Shown one piece after another: positions 1 through 6,786 of a DNA stretch of 9,186 nucleotides (positions are counted from its first letter, which is position 1; each line of letters begins with the position of its first letter). The DNA is from Ruminococcus sp. UBA946 (GTDB lineage Bacteria > Bacillota > Clostridia > Oscillospirales > Ruminococcaceae): NCBI GenBank assembly GCA_002293295.1, contig DBCY01000010.1, positions 1 to 9,186 of the forward strand, given 5' to 3'. The translations under genes were made by a program, and so were the position numbers. The notes beneath the pieces were generated by a model that saw only the letters and a list, made by a program, of their open reading frames with translations, was not told where the DNA came from and made no database searches.

Positions 1-15
1 AGTGAATATGTTCTC

Positions 16-64
16 TTAATTGTTAATTGTTAATTGTTAATTGTTAATTATTAATTATTAATTG
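16..64. repeat. heptamer tandem repeat (TTAATTG/TTAATTA, 7 copies)
   Basis: Seven uninterrupted 7-base units: four TTAATTG, two TTAATTA and one TTAATTG. The repeat covers the last three codons and the stop of mltG and runs into the downstream spacer. Read on the minus strand, each unit contains AATTAA, so every reading frame meets a TAA within a few units. Copy-number change by slippage should therefore alter only the last residues of MltG. I see no stem-loop terminator here. Confidence 0.9.
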
Positions 65-1448
65 GAACAAGCCCTGCAGTAACAAGGTTATTCTCATGCT
101 CGCCAAGGGTTTCGGCGAAGAAAAACTCGCCTGTGTCAATATTTGAGCAGAAATAATAATAATCGGTTTCGGCGGGGTACAAAACTGCGTTGATTGCTTC
201 GATACCCGGATTGCAGACAGGACCCGGGGTAAGTCCCGCGCCTTTGTAGGTGTCATAAGCCTCAAACATTTCCTCGGAATTAATTTCAAGATTGGGGATG
301 ATTACTTCATTTACGTATTTTGTAGTGGGGTCGGACTGTAAAAGAGGATATTCGTCCGGATTTTCGAGCCGGTTTAAAAATACCGAAGCCACCATGCGCA
401 TATCGGACTTATAAGCCGCCTCCGCCTGTATTATTGAAGCCAGCGTAAGGACTTCCTCAAGCTCCATTCCCAAATCATTCATACGACCGTAAATATCGGG
501 GGTGATTTTCGCCTCAAAGTTCCTGCATATTTTTTTAGCCACCACCCTGGGGTCTTCGTCAAGGTAGAATTCATATGTATCGGGGAAAAGATACCCTTCC
601 ATTTTATAGAACTTCAGCGGATGCCTTATGACCGAAGCTTCAAAGTCAAAACCGAAGTTTTCGCTGTTGAATACCCTGATAAACTCGCTTGCGGTGCATA
701 TTCCCTTTTCTTCAAGACGCATTGCCGCGTCAAGCAGCGTTATTCCTTCCGGGAAGACCACCAAAGCCGAATCCCGCGCTTCCTCAACCGGAGTAGTGAG
801 TTCGTCAATAATATCACCGTAGGACATTTTCGGCATCAGAACATGCTCGCCGGCATAATAAGAACCGTCGGCTCCCCTTATTCTCGAAAAAATCCTGAAC
901 AGTCCGATTTCGCTAATAATCTCTTCGCCGTAAAGAATTTCAGCAATATCAGCAGCGCCGGCGCCCTCCGGGATTTCAACGGTAACCGGTATATCGGATT
1001 TATCAAGACCCATAAATTCCTTTGAATAGCTTATTATGGTAACAGCCAGAAAAACAGCAACAGTAATTATGAACATAGTAAGGATTAATCCGAAAATAAG
1101 ACCTCCGCCATGTTTTTTCATGCGTTTTCTGCGGCGTTTGCGACGGTTTATTTGCTTATTTCCGTAATCAGTGCCTTCGTCTTCATCATCTTCATAGTCG
1201 TACCCGGATGAAGCCGGTTCTATATCATCTGTCATTTCATTATAAGTTTCGGTTTCATCATCTTTTTTAATGTCATCATATATATCATCAGACGGTATAA
1301 TATTTTCAGAGCCGTGAAATTCCGTGTTGGTTTCCGTATCGCTTATATCGGTACTTTTTTCATTCTCAGCTATATCAGGTATGCTGTTTAATATATCGTC
1401 AAGCATTATTTCAGATTTAGCGGGTATTTTTTTTTCAGTATCCGTCAT
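51..1448 (-). CDS. mltG: endolytic murein transglycosylase MltG (YceG-like)
   Basis: Membrane-anchored lytic transglycosylase that cleaves nascent peptidoglycan glycan strands at the outer face of the membrane and is thought to set glycan length. The 465-residue protein starts with a cytoplasmic acidic, low-complexity region (about 1-100), then a very basic stretch (RRKRRRKR near 102-109), then one membrane segment (about 116-141). The extracytoplasmic YceG domain follows. It contains LASIIQAEA, whose E343 aligns with the family's catalytic Glu, then VASVFLNRL (353-361), LQSDPT (370-375) and GLTPGPVCNPG (405-415). The length is greater than that of E. coli MltG because of the acidic head. I chose the ATG at 1448 because it follows AAAGGCGGCAGG; an in-frame ATG at 1469 has no visible ribosome binding site. 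It is the last gene of the tmk operon in this window, 42 bases after the folate gene. The family assignment is secure; the exact start is less so. Confidence 0.95.
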   Translation of the reverse strand: MTDTEKKIPAKSEIMLDDILNSIPDIAENEKSTDISDTETNTEFHGSENIIPSDDIYDDIKKDDETETYNEMTDDIEPASSGYDYEDDEDEGTDYGNKQINRRKRRRKRMKKHGGGLIFGLILTMFIITVAVFLAVTIISYSKEFMGLDKSDIPVTVEIPEGAGAADIAEILYGEEIISEIGLFRIFSRIRGADGSYYAGEHVLMPKMSYGDIIDELTTPVEEARDSALVVFPEGITLLDAAMRLEEKGICTASEFIRVFNSENFGFDFEASVIRHPLKFYKMEGYLFPDTYEFYLDEDPRVVAKKICRNFEAKITPDIYGRMNDLGMELEEVLTLASIIQAEAAYKSDMRMVASVFLNRLENPDEYPLLQSDPTTKYVNEVIIPNLEINSEEMFEAYDTYKGAGLTPGPVCNPGIEAINAVLYPAETDYYYFCSNIDTGEFFFAETLGEHENNLVTAGLVPINN

Positions 1449-1490
1449 TAACAACCTGCCGCCTTTCATATTCGATTTATAGTAATAAAT

Positions 1491-2090
1491 TTATCTGAAC
1501 GATGTTTTTTTAATATATTTTTCTGTAATAAGCAAGTCGACAGGCATATCAAACCTCCCGCGGAAAAGCTTATTTACGGTGCAGCAGCAATATCCTATTC
1601 CGATTCTGAATACTGACTTATGTTCTGATATAAAACGATCATAATATCCTCCGCCGTAACCGATCCGGTAACCTTCGGAATCATAAACCAGAGCGGGAAC
1701 AATGCATACGGCACCGTCAAATTTAAGGAGCTTTCTGCATTTTGAGACGTCAGGTTCCAGCAGTGAATATGCTCCCGGTTTAAGTTCGGATAATGAGTTT
1801 ATAACATAAAAGTCCATTTTCCTTGTTCCCTTGACACATTTGGGGACGGCAACCGTTTTCCCGTTTTTCAGCGCATGTTCAATAAGGTTAATCGTATCAA
1901 CTTCAATTCCGGTAGATACATAAGTAATTATAATATCAGAATTTTTATACTCCGTAAGGTTTATTACCCTGTTGAAAACCAGGCTGTCCTTTTTCCCTTT
2001 GATTTCTGTATCCATACACCGTCTGATGTTTTTATATTTTTCTCTCAGTTTTCTTTTGTATTCACGGATATCGCTTACTATTTCCGGCAT
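1491..2090 (-). CDS. 5-formyltetrahydrofolate cyclo-ligase (MTHFS)
   Basis: Cytoplasmic enzyme that uses ATP to convert 5-formyl-THF to 5,10-methenyl-THF, returning this stored folate to one-carbon metabolism. At 199 residues it has the usual family length. An N-terminal basic helix (KRKLREKYKNIRR, 12-24) matches the family's nucleotide-binding start. The hallmark RIGYGGGYYDRF (142-153), preceded by VPALVYD (131-137) and followed by DMPVDLLITE (181-190), is the folate/ATP signature. The gene overlaps the end of the DJ-1 gene by 13 bases, and its GGGAG ribosome binding site lies inside that upstream gene, so the two are probably translationally coupled. A cluster of three Cys (168-170) is unusual to the eye but lies outside the known motifs. 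B. subtilis calls the equivalent gene yqgN. Confidence 0.95.
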   Translation of the reverse strand: MPEIVSDIREYKRKLREKYKNIRRCMDTEIKGKKDSLVFNRVINLTEYKNSDIIITYVSTGIEVDTINLIEHALKNGKTVAVPKCVKGTRKMDFYVINSLSELKPGAYSLLEPDVSKCRKLLKFDGAVCIVPALVYDSEGYRIGYGGGYYDRFISEHKSVFRIGIGYCCCTVNKLFRGRFDMPVDLLITEKYIKKTSFR

Positions 2091-2623
2091 AGCATAGAAT
2101 CTCCCAGCAATTTGCTTCTTTCTTCGGAAATAAGTATTTCGACAAGCTTTAAGCCGAATTCCGCGGAAACGCCGGCTCCTCTTGCTGTGATAATATTACC
2201 GTCGGCAACAACCGCTTCACCGGTAACCTCAGCATCAACAAGCTCGGGTTCGTAACCGGTATAGCAGGTCGCTTTTTTTCCCCTTAAGTAATTCTTATGT
2301 CCAAGTATTGAAGGAGCGGCGCAAATTGCTGCAATATATATATTCTTTTCAATGCAAAAGCTTAATGCCTTCTGTACATATTCTGATTTCTCCAGATTAA
2401 CGGTACCGGGCATTCCTCCCGGTAATATAATCATTTGCAGATTATCATCAAGCACGATATTTTTGTCTTCCGTATCGGTTAAAACAGTAATGCCGTGAGC
2501 GCCTTTTATGGCATTGCCTCCGATTCCGGCTGTTACGACTTCAAGACCGCATCGTCTGAGCATATCAATGGGGGCAATTGCTTCCATTTCCTCAAAACCC
2601 TCAGCTAAAAATACATAAATCAT
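2078..2623 (-). CDS. DJ-1/PfpI family protein
   Basis: 181-residue member of the DJ-1 branch (ThiJ/YajL/PARK7) of the PfpI superfamily. Family members act as stress-protective proteins with glyoxalase-like or deglycase-like activities that are debated. The protein has EGFEEMEAIAPID (8-20), where E14 corresponds to the Glu that tunes the reactive cysteine. It also has LPGGMPG (67-73) and the nucleophile elbow AAICAAPSILG with C101, followed by TARGAGVSAEFGL (146-158), the conserved C-terminal DJ-1 block. All key residues are intact. The AAAGGAGG site seven bases before the ATG makes the start firm. It lies 21 bases after the DUF2156 gene and overlaps the following folate gene. The family call is secure; the substrate is unknown. 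Confidence 0.92.
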   Translation of the reverse strand: MIYVFLAEGFEEMEAIAPIDMLRRCGLEVVTAGIGGNAIKGAHGITVLTDTEDKNIVLDDNLQMIILPGGMPGTVNLEKSEYVQKALSFCIEKNIYIAAICAAPSILGHKNYLRGKKATCYTGYEPELVDAEVTGEAVVADGNIITARGAGVSAEFGLKLVEILISEERSKLLGDSMLCRK

Positions 2624-2644
2624 TATTAATTCCTCCTTTGAAAT

Positions 2645-3526
2645 TTATCTAAAAGTAATAGTATTCTTCTCAAGTAGGAAAGCGGGGTAATAAGACCTTT
2701 TCGATTTCCGCAGCCCCTCTATCCCCAAATCCTCTTCACGGTTTATATATTTGTAACCGGAGGCTGCCGATTCAGCAAATTCACGGTTTATGGCAGCATA
2801 AGCGCCCTGTACTGACGCATTTGCTTTTTCAATGTGAATTCCGTAAGTGTCTGAATTAATAGCTTCTCCGATTGTAAAGCCCTCAAGCTTTCCATTAACG
2901 CGGATAACACCGCCCTTTAAATCCAGCTCTTTAAACTGCGTAAAAAACGTATTGATGGCAAACTGCTCCGATACGCTTGATTCATCGTCATAGGCTTTAT
3001 TGTCATTATAACTCCTGACCGCAAATTCAATGCAGTCATTATAATCCTTTTCGGTAAGCTCCGAGTATTCCCAGTTATTCTCATATAATTTCTTGATATG
3101 GTTACGTTTTTTATGATATTTCTTACCCGCCAGATTAATAAGGCTTTCTGCTTCATAAATATAGTCAAAGCAGTTTTCATCGGCCAAAGCCGTATACTGA
3201 CCGCTGTAAAGCTCTTCAAACAATTTCAGGTTTTTATTCGTCACCGAACCTATTATCAAAGGCGAATTATTTAATCCGGCATATTCCTTCATCTGTTCAA
3301 TGACATCCTTATAATCTCCCTCCCCTGCGGGAAAAGTAAACTGAACGCCGTATTTATGAGAGCAGGATATATAAAAATCCTTATATCTGCTTATTTTTGT
3401 TTCATATAATCTGCGCCATGCCATATTATTCGCAAATGAATATTCGCATCCCCTGAAATCAGACTTTCTCAGCAATTCCTTTATCCATGACTTATCTGAA
3501 AGCTCTATTACTTTAAATTCCAGCAT
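2645..3526 (-). CDS. DUF2156 protein (LPG-synthase C-terminal-like, GNAT fold)
   Basis: Soluble 293-residue protein resembling the C-terminal domain of phosphatidylglycerol lysyltransferase (MprF), but without the membrane flippase/synthase helices. Such stand-alone copies are common in Clostridia and their substrate is not established. Visible family blocks are the basic KKYHKKRNHIKKL (135-147), the EGFTIGEAI strand (215-223), which looks like a GNAT core, and the C-terminal INREEDLGIEGLRKSKRSYY block (261-280). No signal peptide or membrane segment is present. In true MprF enzymes this domain moves an amino acid from aminoacyl-tRNA to a lipid. Whether this one uses aminoacyl-tRNA, acyl-CoA or something else cannot be read from the sequence. 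It lies 18 bases after tmk with an AAAGGCGG site, spaced rather far (12 bases) from the ATG. Confidence 0.88.
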   Translation of the reverse strand: MLEFKVIELSDKSWIKELLRKSDFRGCEYSFANNMAWRRLYETKISRYKDFYISCSHKYGVQFTFPAGEGDYKDVIEQMKEYAGLNNSPLIIGSVTNKNLKLFEELYSGQYTALADENCFDYIYEAESLINLAGKKYHKKRNHIKKLYENNWEYSELTEKDYNDCIEFAVRSYNDNKAYDDESSVSEQFAINTFFTQFKELDLKGGVIRVNGKLEGFTIGEAINSDTYGIHIEKANASVQGAYAAINREFAESAASGYKYINREEDLGIEGLRKSKRSYYPAFLLEKNTITFR

Positions 3527-3544
3527 TATAATGAAATTCCGCCT

Positions 3545-4213
3545 TTACAACACTATATTATTTATCCGGTTTTTTATAATATCTATAATTTGATTTGTAA
3601 CATCGGCAACGGGAAGCGGTTTTATACCGTCGCTGCATGAAACAATTATCCATCCCAGCATTTTGGCGGCATATAAAGCGGATTTCCTGCAGCTTTGCAT
3701 ATAAAAAATATCGGATTCGTGTATATCCTTTTTGTTTTCATCCCCGCCGTACCTAGCCGATAAAAGCTTCTGTGAAATTTCCGGGGCCATATCGAGAAAA
3801 ATTACCAAATCGGGCTGAGGAAGCAGTAATTTATGGTATTCATAATCGGAAAGCCAGTCAAGGTAACTGTCCCATTCTTTTTCATTCAGCTTTGCCATCT
3901 GGTGGATTGCGTTTGAACTGACATACCGGCTTGCCAGAATAATATCCCCGTTCCTGTAGTTATTTTCCCAGAACATTTTATAGCTCGCGTATCTGTCAAC
4001 GGCATAAAAGCTTGAAGCCGCGTAAGCGTTCACTTCACCGGCATTACCGGCAATTTCACCGTTCAGGTACATCCTTACAAGCACCGAGGATGGTTTATCG
4101 TAATCCGGAAAGCTGATTGCCTTTACATTGTTATTTTTACTTAAAATTTTATTAACCAGTTTGAACTGGGTTGATTTCCCGCTTCCGTCCAGTCCGTCTA
4201 TGACAATCAGCAT
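3545..4213 (-). CDS. tmk: thymidylate kinase (dTMP kinase)
   Basis: Phosphorylates dTMP to dTDP with ATP, an essential step in dTTP supply. The 222-residue length is typical. The Walker A loop is GLDGSGKST (7-15). FPDYD (35-39) stands where many members have FPRY or FPxY. AVDRY (71-75) is the DR[YF] motif, ASRYVSSNAIHQ (94-105) the substrate-binding block and FLDM (139-142) the Walker B-like strand. A LID segment (about 151-168) carries a single Arg and several Lys. The protein belongs to a diverged clostridial group rather than the classical E. coli form, so activity on other deoxynucleotides is possible. The ATG follows GAGG by seven bases. It is the first gene of the five-gene operon, about 33 bases after the predicted transcription start. 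Confidence 0.9.
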   Translation of the reverse strand: MLIVIDGLDGSGKSTQFKLVNKILSKNNNVKAISFPDYDKPSSVLVRMYLNGEIAGNAGEVNAYAASSFYAVDRYASYKMFWENNYRNGDIILASRYVSSNAIHQMAKLNEKEWDSYLDWLSDYEYHKLLLPQPDLVIFLDMAPEISQKLLSARYGGDENKKDIHESDIFYMQSCRKSALYAAKMLGWIIVSCSDGIKPLPVADVTNQIIDIIKNRINNIVL

Positions 4214-4252
4214 TATAATACCTCAACTTCATTACTGTAATATACTTAAGAT

Positions 4253-4281
4253 ATTATATCATTTAATAGGTTGTCCGTCAA
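4253..4281 (-). promoter_or_regulatory. sigma-A promoter of the tmk-mltG operon
   Basis: On the minus strand: -35 TTGACG (4276-4281), 17-base spacer, -10 TATAAT (4253-4258) with an extended -10 TG one base upstream. Only one base departs from consensus. The start of transcription would fall near 4246, giving a leader of about 33 bases before tmk. Confidence 0.85.
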
Positions 4282-4328
4282 TAAATATAACAGCATTTTA
4301 TATTTTGTTCATAAAGGGTTAAAATATA

Positions 4329-4368
4329 GGTTCCCGTATAACTGATTAAATATCACTATACGGGAACC
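4329..4368 (-). terminator. intrinsic terminator of the ior-paaK-ACT operon
   Basis: A perfect 12-base inverted repeat (GGTTCCCGTATA at 4329-4340 and its complement at 4357-4368) with a 16-base loop lies 10 bases beyond the ACT gene stop. On the minus strand it is followed by TATATTTTAA, a modest U-rich tail. It separates the ACT gene from the tmk promoter downstream. On the plus strand the tail is weaker still and no gene needs it. Confidence 0.75.
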
Positions 4369-4377
4369 ATATTTATA

Positions 4378-4809
4378 TTACATATCGTAAACCTCTTCGG
4401 GAGAAAGAAGCTTGTATCCGTTTTCGCTGAGCGCCTGGGAAGCTTTGTCGTTATTCTCAACCCGAAGTATGACATACGCCTGATTTTCTGATTTTGAAAT
4501 AAACGCATACATATATTCAACTGAAATATTCGCGGCATACAGACATTCCATTGCGTCGGCAAGCCCTCCCGGCTTATCGTCAATACCGATGGCTATTACG
4601 TTTGTAATAGAAACGGTGCAGTCGGCGGCTTTCAAAGCCTCGCACGCCAAATCAGGCTTATTCACAATCAGCCTCAGGATGCCGAAATCCTGCGTATCCG
4701 CGACGGAAAGAGCGCGGATGTCAATACTGTTATCCTTCAGCAGCTTTGTAATACCGGAAAGCCTGCCCGGCTTGTTTTCAACAAAAATCGATATTTGCTT
4801 AATCAGCAT
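4378..4809 (-). CDS. tandem ACT-domain protein linked to PaaK
   Basis: A 143-residue protein made only of two ACT domains: ISIFVENKPGRL starts the first (7-18) and AIGIDDKPGGL the second (73-83), each opening with the KPG[RG]L turn where amino-acid ligands usually bind. No catalytic domain is attached. Such stand-alone double-ACT proteins are regularly found next to phenylacetate-CoA ligase genes. An aromatic amino-acid sensor acting on PaaK or IorAB by protein contact is therefore a reasonable inference, but not shown. The gene lies 17 bases after paaK with a strong GGAGGGG site seven bases from the ATG. It is the last gene before the operon terminator. Confidence 0.9.
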   Translation of the reverse strand: MLIKQISIFVENKPGRLSGITKLLKDNSIDIRALSVADTQDFGILRLIVNKPDLACEALKAADCTVSITNVIAIGIDDKPGGLADAMECLYAANISVEYMYAFISKSENQAYVILRVENNDKASQALSENGYKLLSPEEVYDM

Positions 4810-4826
4810 AAAATCCCCTCCATATT

Positions 4827-6137
4827 TTAATCATGTAATTTACGGTTATCTATAACCCGAACTGCCTTTCCTTCAAAGCGCGTAAGCGTTTTAGGTTCGA
4901 CAAGGGTAATCTTTGCGGCGATTCCAAGTGCGGATTCAACGGCGTTTCTGATTGCCGCCTCATGCTCTTCAATATTCCTTACGGCGTCGGAGAACATGCT
5001 GCTGGTCATTTCAACCTTTATTTCAAGGGTATCCAGATTATTCACGCGTTCAACAATAAGCTGATAGTAAGGGGCGTTATCGCCGAATGAAAGCAGAACG
5101 GATTCAACCTGCGACGGGAAAACGTTCACTCCCCTTATAATCAGCATATCGTCGGAACGTCCCCTCGGCTTCAGCATTTTCACAAGAGTACGCCCGCAGG
5201 AGCATTCCTTCCTTGAAAGGATTCCGATATCGCGCGTTCTGTAACGGATAATCGGGAAAGCTTCCTTCGTAATGCAGGTAAAGACAATTTCACCCTGCTC
5301 GCCCTCGGGAAGAACCTCGCCTGTGTCGGGGTTAATGGTTTCGACTATGAAATGGTCTTCGTTGATATGCATACCGGTCTGCTCATCGCATTCAAAAGAT
5401 ACCCCCGGTCCGATAATCTCGGTAAGTCCGTAAATATCGTATGCTTTTAAACCAAGCTTGTCTTCAATTTCCCTGCGCATTTCCTCCGTCCACGGTTCAG
5501 CCCCGAAAAGACCTGCCCTGAGCTTTATATCATCCTTGGTTATACCCATTTCCTGCATGGTTTCAGCCAGAAAAAGCGCGTACGACGGAGTACAGCATAT
5601 AACCGTGGAACCGAAGTCCTTTATTATACTGATTTGACGGTTTGTGTTGCCTACCGATACCGGAATAACGGTCATTCCCACCTTTTCAGCTCCGTCATGC
5701 ATACCGAGACCGCCTGTAAACAAGCCGTAGCCGTATGAAACATGCATAAAATCGGATTTGCTTCCGCCCGCCGCTGTCAACGCCCTTGCGCAGCACTCAG
5801 ACCATACGTCAAGGTCACTGCGAGTATAACCTACAACAATCTGTTTTCCCGTGGTGCCGGATGAAGCGTGAAGACGCACAACATCCTCCATAGGTACGGC
5901 AAACATACCGTAAGGATAAGTATCGCGCAAATCCTGCTTAGAAACAAAGGGAAGCCTGTATAAATCCTCGGTTCCCCTGATATCGTCAGGCTTGACTCCG
6001 GCGGCGTCCATTTTATCACGGTAAAAAGGCACATTTTCATACACTCTCCTCACCGTCTGCGATAAACGCCAGCTTTGAAGCGCGCGCATTTCGTGAAGCT
6101 TTGCTGTTTCCATAGGTTTGTTCCAGTATTTTGCCAA
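4827..6137 (-). CDS. paaK: phenylacetate-CoA ligase (aryl-acetate CoA ligase)
   Basis: AMP-forming ligase of the ANL superfamily that joins phenylacetate or a related arylacetate to CoA. At 436 residues it matches E. coli PaaK in length. Motifs: SSGTTGK (92-98, the phosphate loop), YGLTE (236-240), IRYRTRD (297-303), GRSDDMLIIRGVNVFPSQVE (326-345, hinge) and FEGKAVRV (421-428), where K424 is the likely catalytic lysine of the C-terminal domain. ECSCG (311-315) gives a Cys pair often seen in this family. The start is TTG, because an in-frame TGA lies two codons upstream and AGGAGG is eight bases away. In this operon with iorAB the enzyme could either activate arylacetates for reductive carboxylation to aryl-pyruvates or release arylacetate with ATP formation. 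The sequence does not decide the direction. Confidence 0.95.
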   Translation of the reverse strand: MAKYWNKPMETAKLHEMRALQSWRLSQTVRRVYENVPFYRDKMDAAGVKPDDIRGTEDLYRLPFVSKQDLRDTYPYGMFAVPMEDVVRLHASSGTTGKQIVVGYTRSDLDVWSECCARALTAAGGSKSDFMHVSYGYGLFTGGLGMHDGAEKVGMTVIPVSVGNTNRQISIIKDFGSTVICCTPSYALFLAETMQEMGITKDDIKLRAGLFGAEPWTEEMRREIEDKLGLKAYDIYGLTEIIGPGVSFECDEQTGMHINEDHFIVETINPDTGEVLPEGEQGEIVFTCITKEAFPIIRYRTRDIGILSRKECSCGRTLVKMLKPRGRSDDMLIIRGVNVFPSQVESVLLSFGDNAPYYQLIVERVNNLDTLEIKVEMTSSMFSDAVRNIEEHEAAIRNAVESALGIAAKITLVEPKTLTRFEGKAVRVIDNRKLHD

Positions 6138-6145
6138 ATTTCATT

Positions 6146-6151
6146 CCTCCT
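6146..6151 (-). promoter_or_regulatory. ribosome binding site fixing the paaK TTG start
   Basis: AGGAGG on the minus strand ends eight bases before TTG at 6135-6137. An ATG at 6142-6144 is nearer but is in another frame and only one base from the AGGAGG. In the paaK frame a TGA lies six bases upstream of the TTG, so no earlier start is possible. The only in-frame alternative is Met9. Confidence 0.85.
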
Positions 6152-6193
6152 AATTTATGTTTTAAAAACCTTTTTTTGGATTTTATATGCTTT

Positions 6194-6766
6194 TTAAACA
6201 TTCATACCAAGCTCAAAAGCCTTTTGGTTAAGCTCTAGGAATTTCGGGGGTACGCATTGTTTTATGGCGTCCTGCCATAATTCATCCTCAAAATCCATTT
6301 TAGAGGCTGCAACGCCCATAAGGACGACATTTGAAGCTTTTACGCCGCCGGCTTCCCTTGCAAGCTCTAATGCGTCCACTGCCGTCACTTCAATACCCAG
6401 TTCTGTGATTTTATTCGCTATATCATCGGGATAACCGTCGGTTCCCGTAATAACCGGCATCGGGTCAATACGCTGGGTAGAGGTTATAAGACTTCCCCCT
6501 TTTTTTAAATATGATACCCACCTTGCGGCTTCTAGCAGTTCAAATGATATAATAATATCGGCTTCGCCTTTCTCTATGACAGGGGAAAATACTTTGTCAC
6601 CGTATTTTACATATGTAACGACCGAACCTCCCCTCTGCGACATACCATGCACTTCGGACACCTTGACATCATAACCCCCTGAAAGAAGCACATTACCGAT
6701 AAGCCTCGACGCGAGCAGGGAGCCCTGCCCGCCGACGCCGACTATCATTATAGATTTCGTTTCCAT
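6194..6766 (-). CDS. iorB: indolepyruvate:ferredoxin oxidoreductase, beta subunit
   Basis: Gamma-type domain subunit of the 2-oxoacid:ferredoxin oxidoreductase that works with IorA on indolepyruvate, phenylpyruvate and 4-hydroxyphenylpyruvate. The 190-residue length is normal. GVGGQG (10-15) and SEVHGMSQRGGSV (37-49) are the diagnostic family motifs, and ASNVVLMGVAAS (144-155) is the C-terminal conserved block. I used the ATG at 6766, which follows GGAAAGGATGG. An in-frame ATG at 6841 would add 25 residues that lie inside iorA and do not resemble the family. The gene starts 20 bases after iorA ends and is followed 56 bases later by paaK. Confidence 0.95.
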   Translation of the reverse strand: METKSIMIVGVGGQGSLLASRLIGNVLLSGGYDVKVSEVHGMSQRGGSVVTYVKYGDKVFSPVIEKGEADIIISFELLEAARWVSYLKKGGSLITSTQRIDPMPVITGTDGYPDDIANKITELGIEVTAVDALELAREAGGVKASNVVLMGVAASKMDFEDELWQDAIKQCVPPKFLELNQKAFELGMNV

Positions 6767-6786
6767 AATACGACCATCCTTTCCGA

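Noticed and set aside
621..1025. Plus-strand open frames opposite mltG, iorA and other genes
   Set aside because: They lie wholly within strong minus-strand genes with recognised motifs and have no family signature or ribosome binding site.
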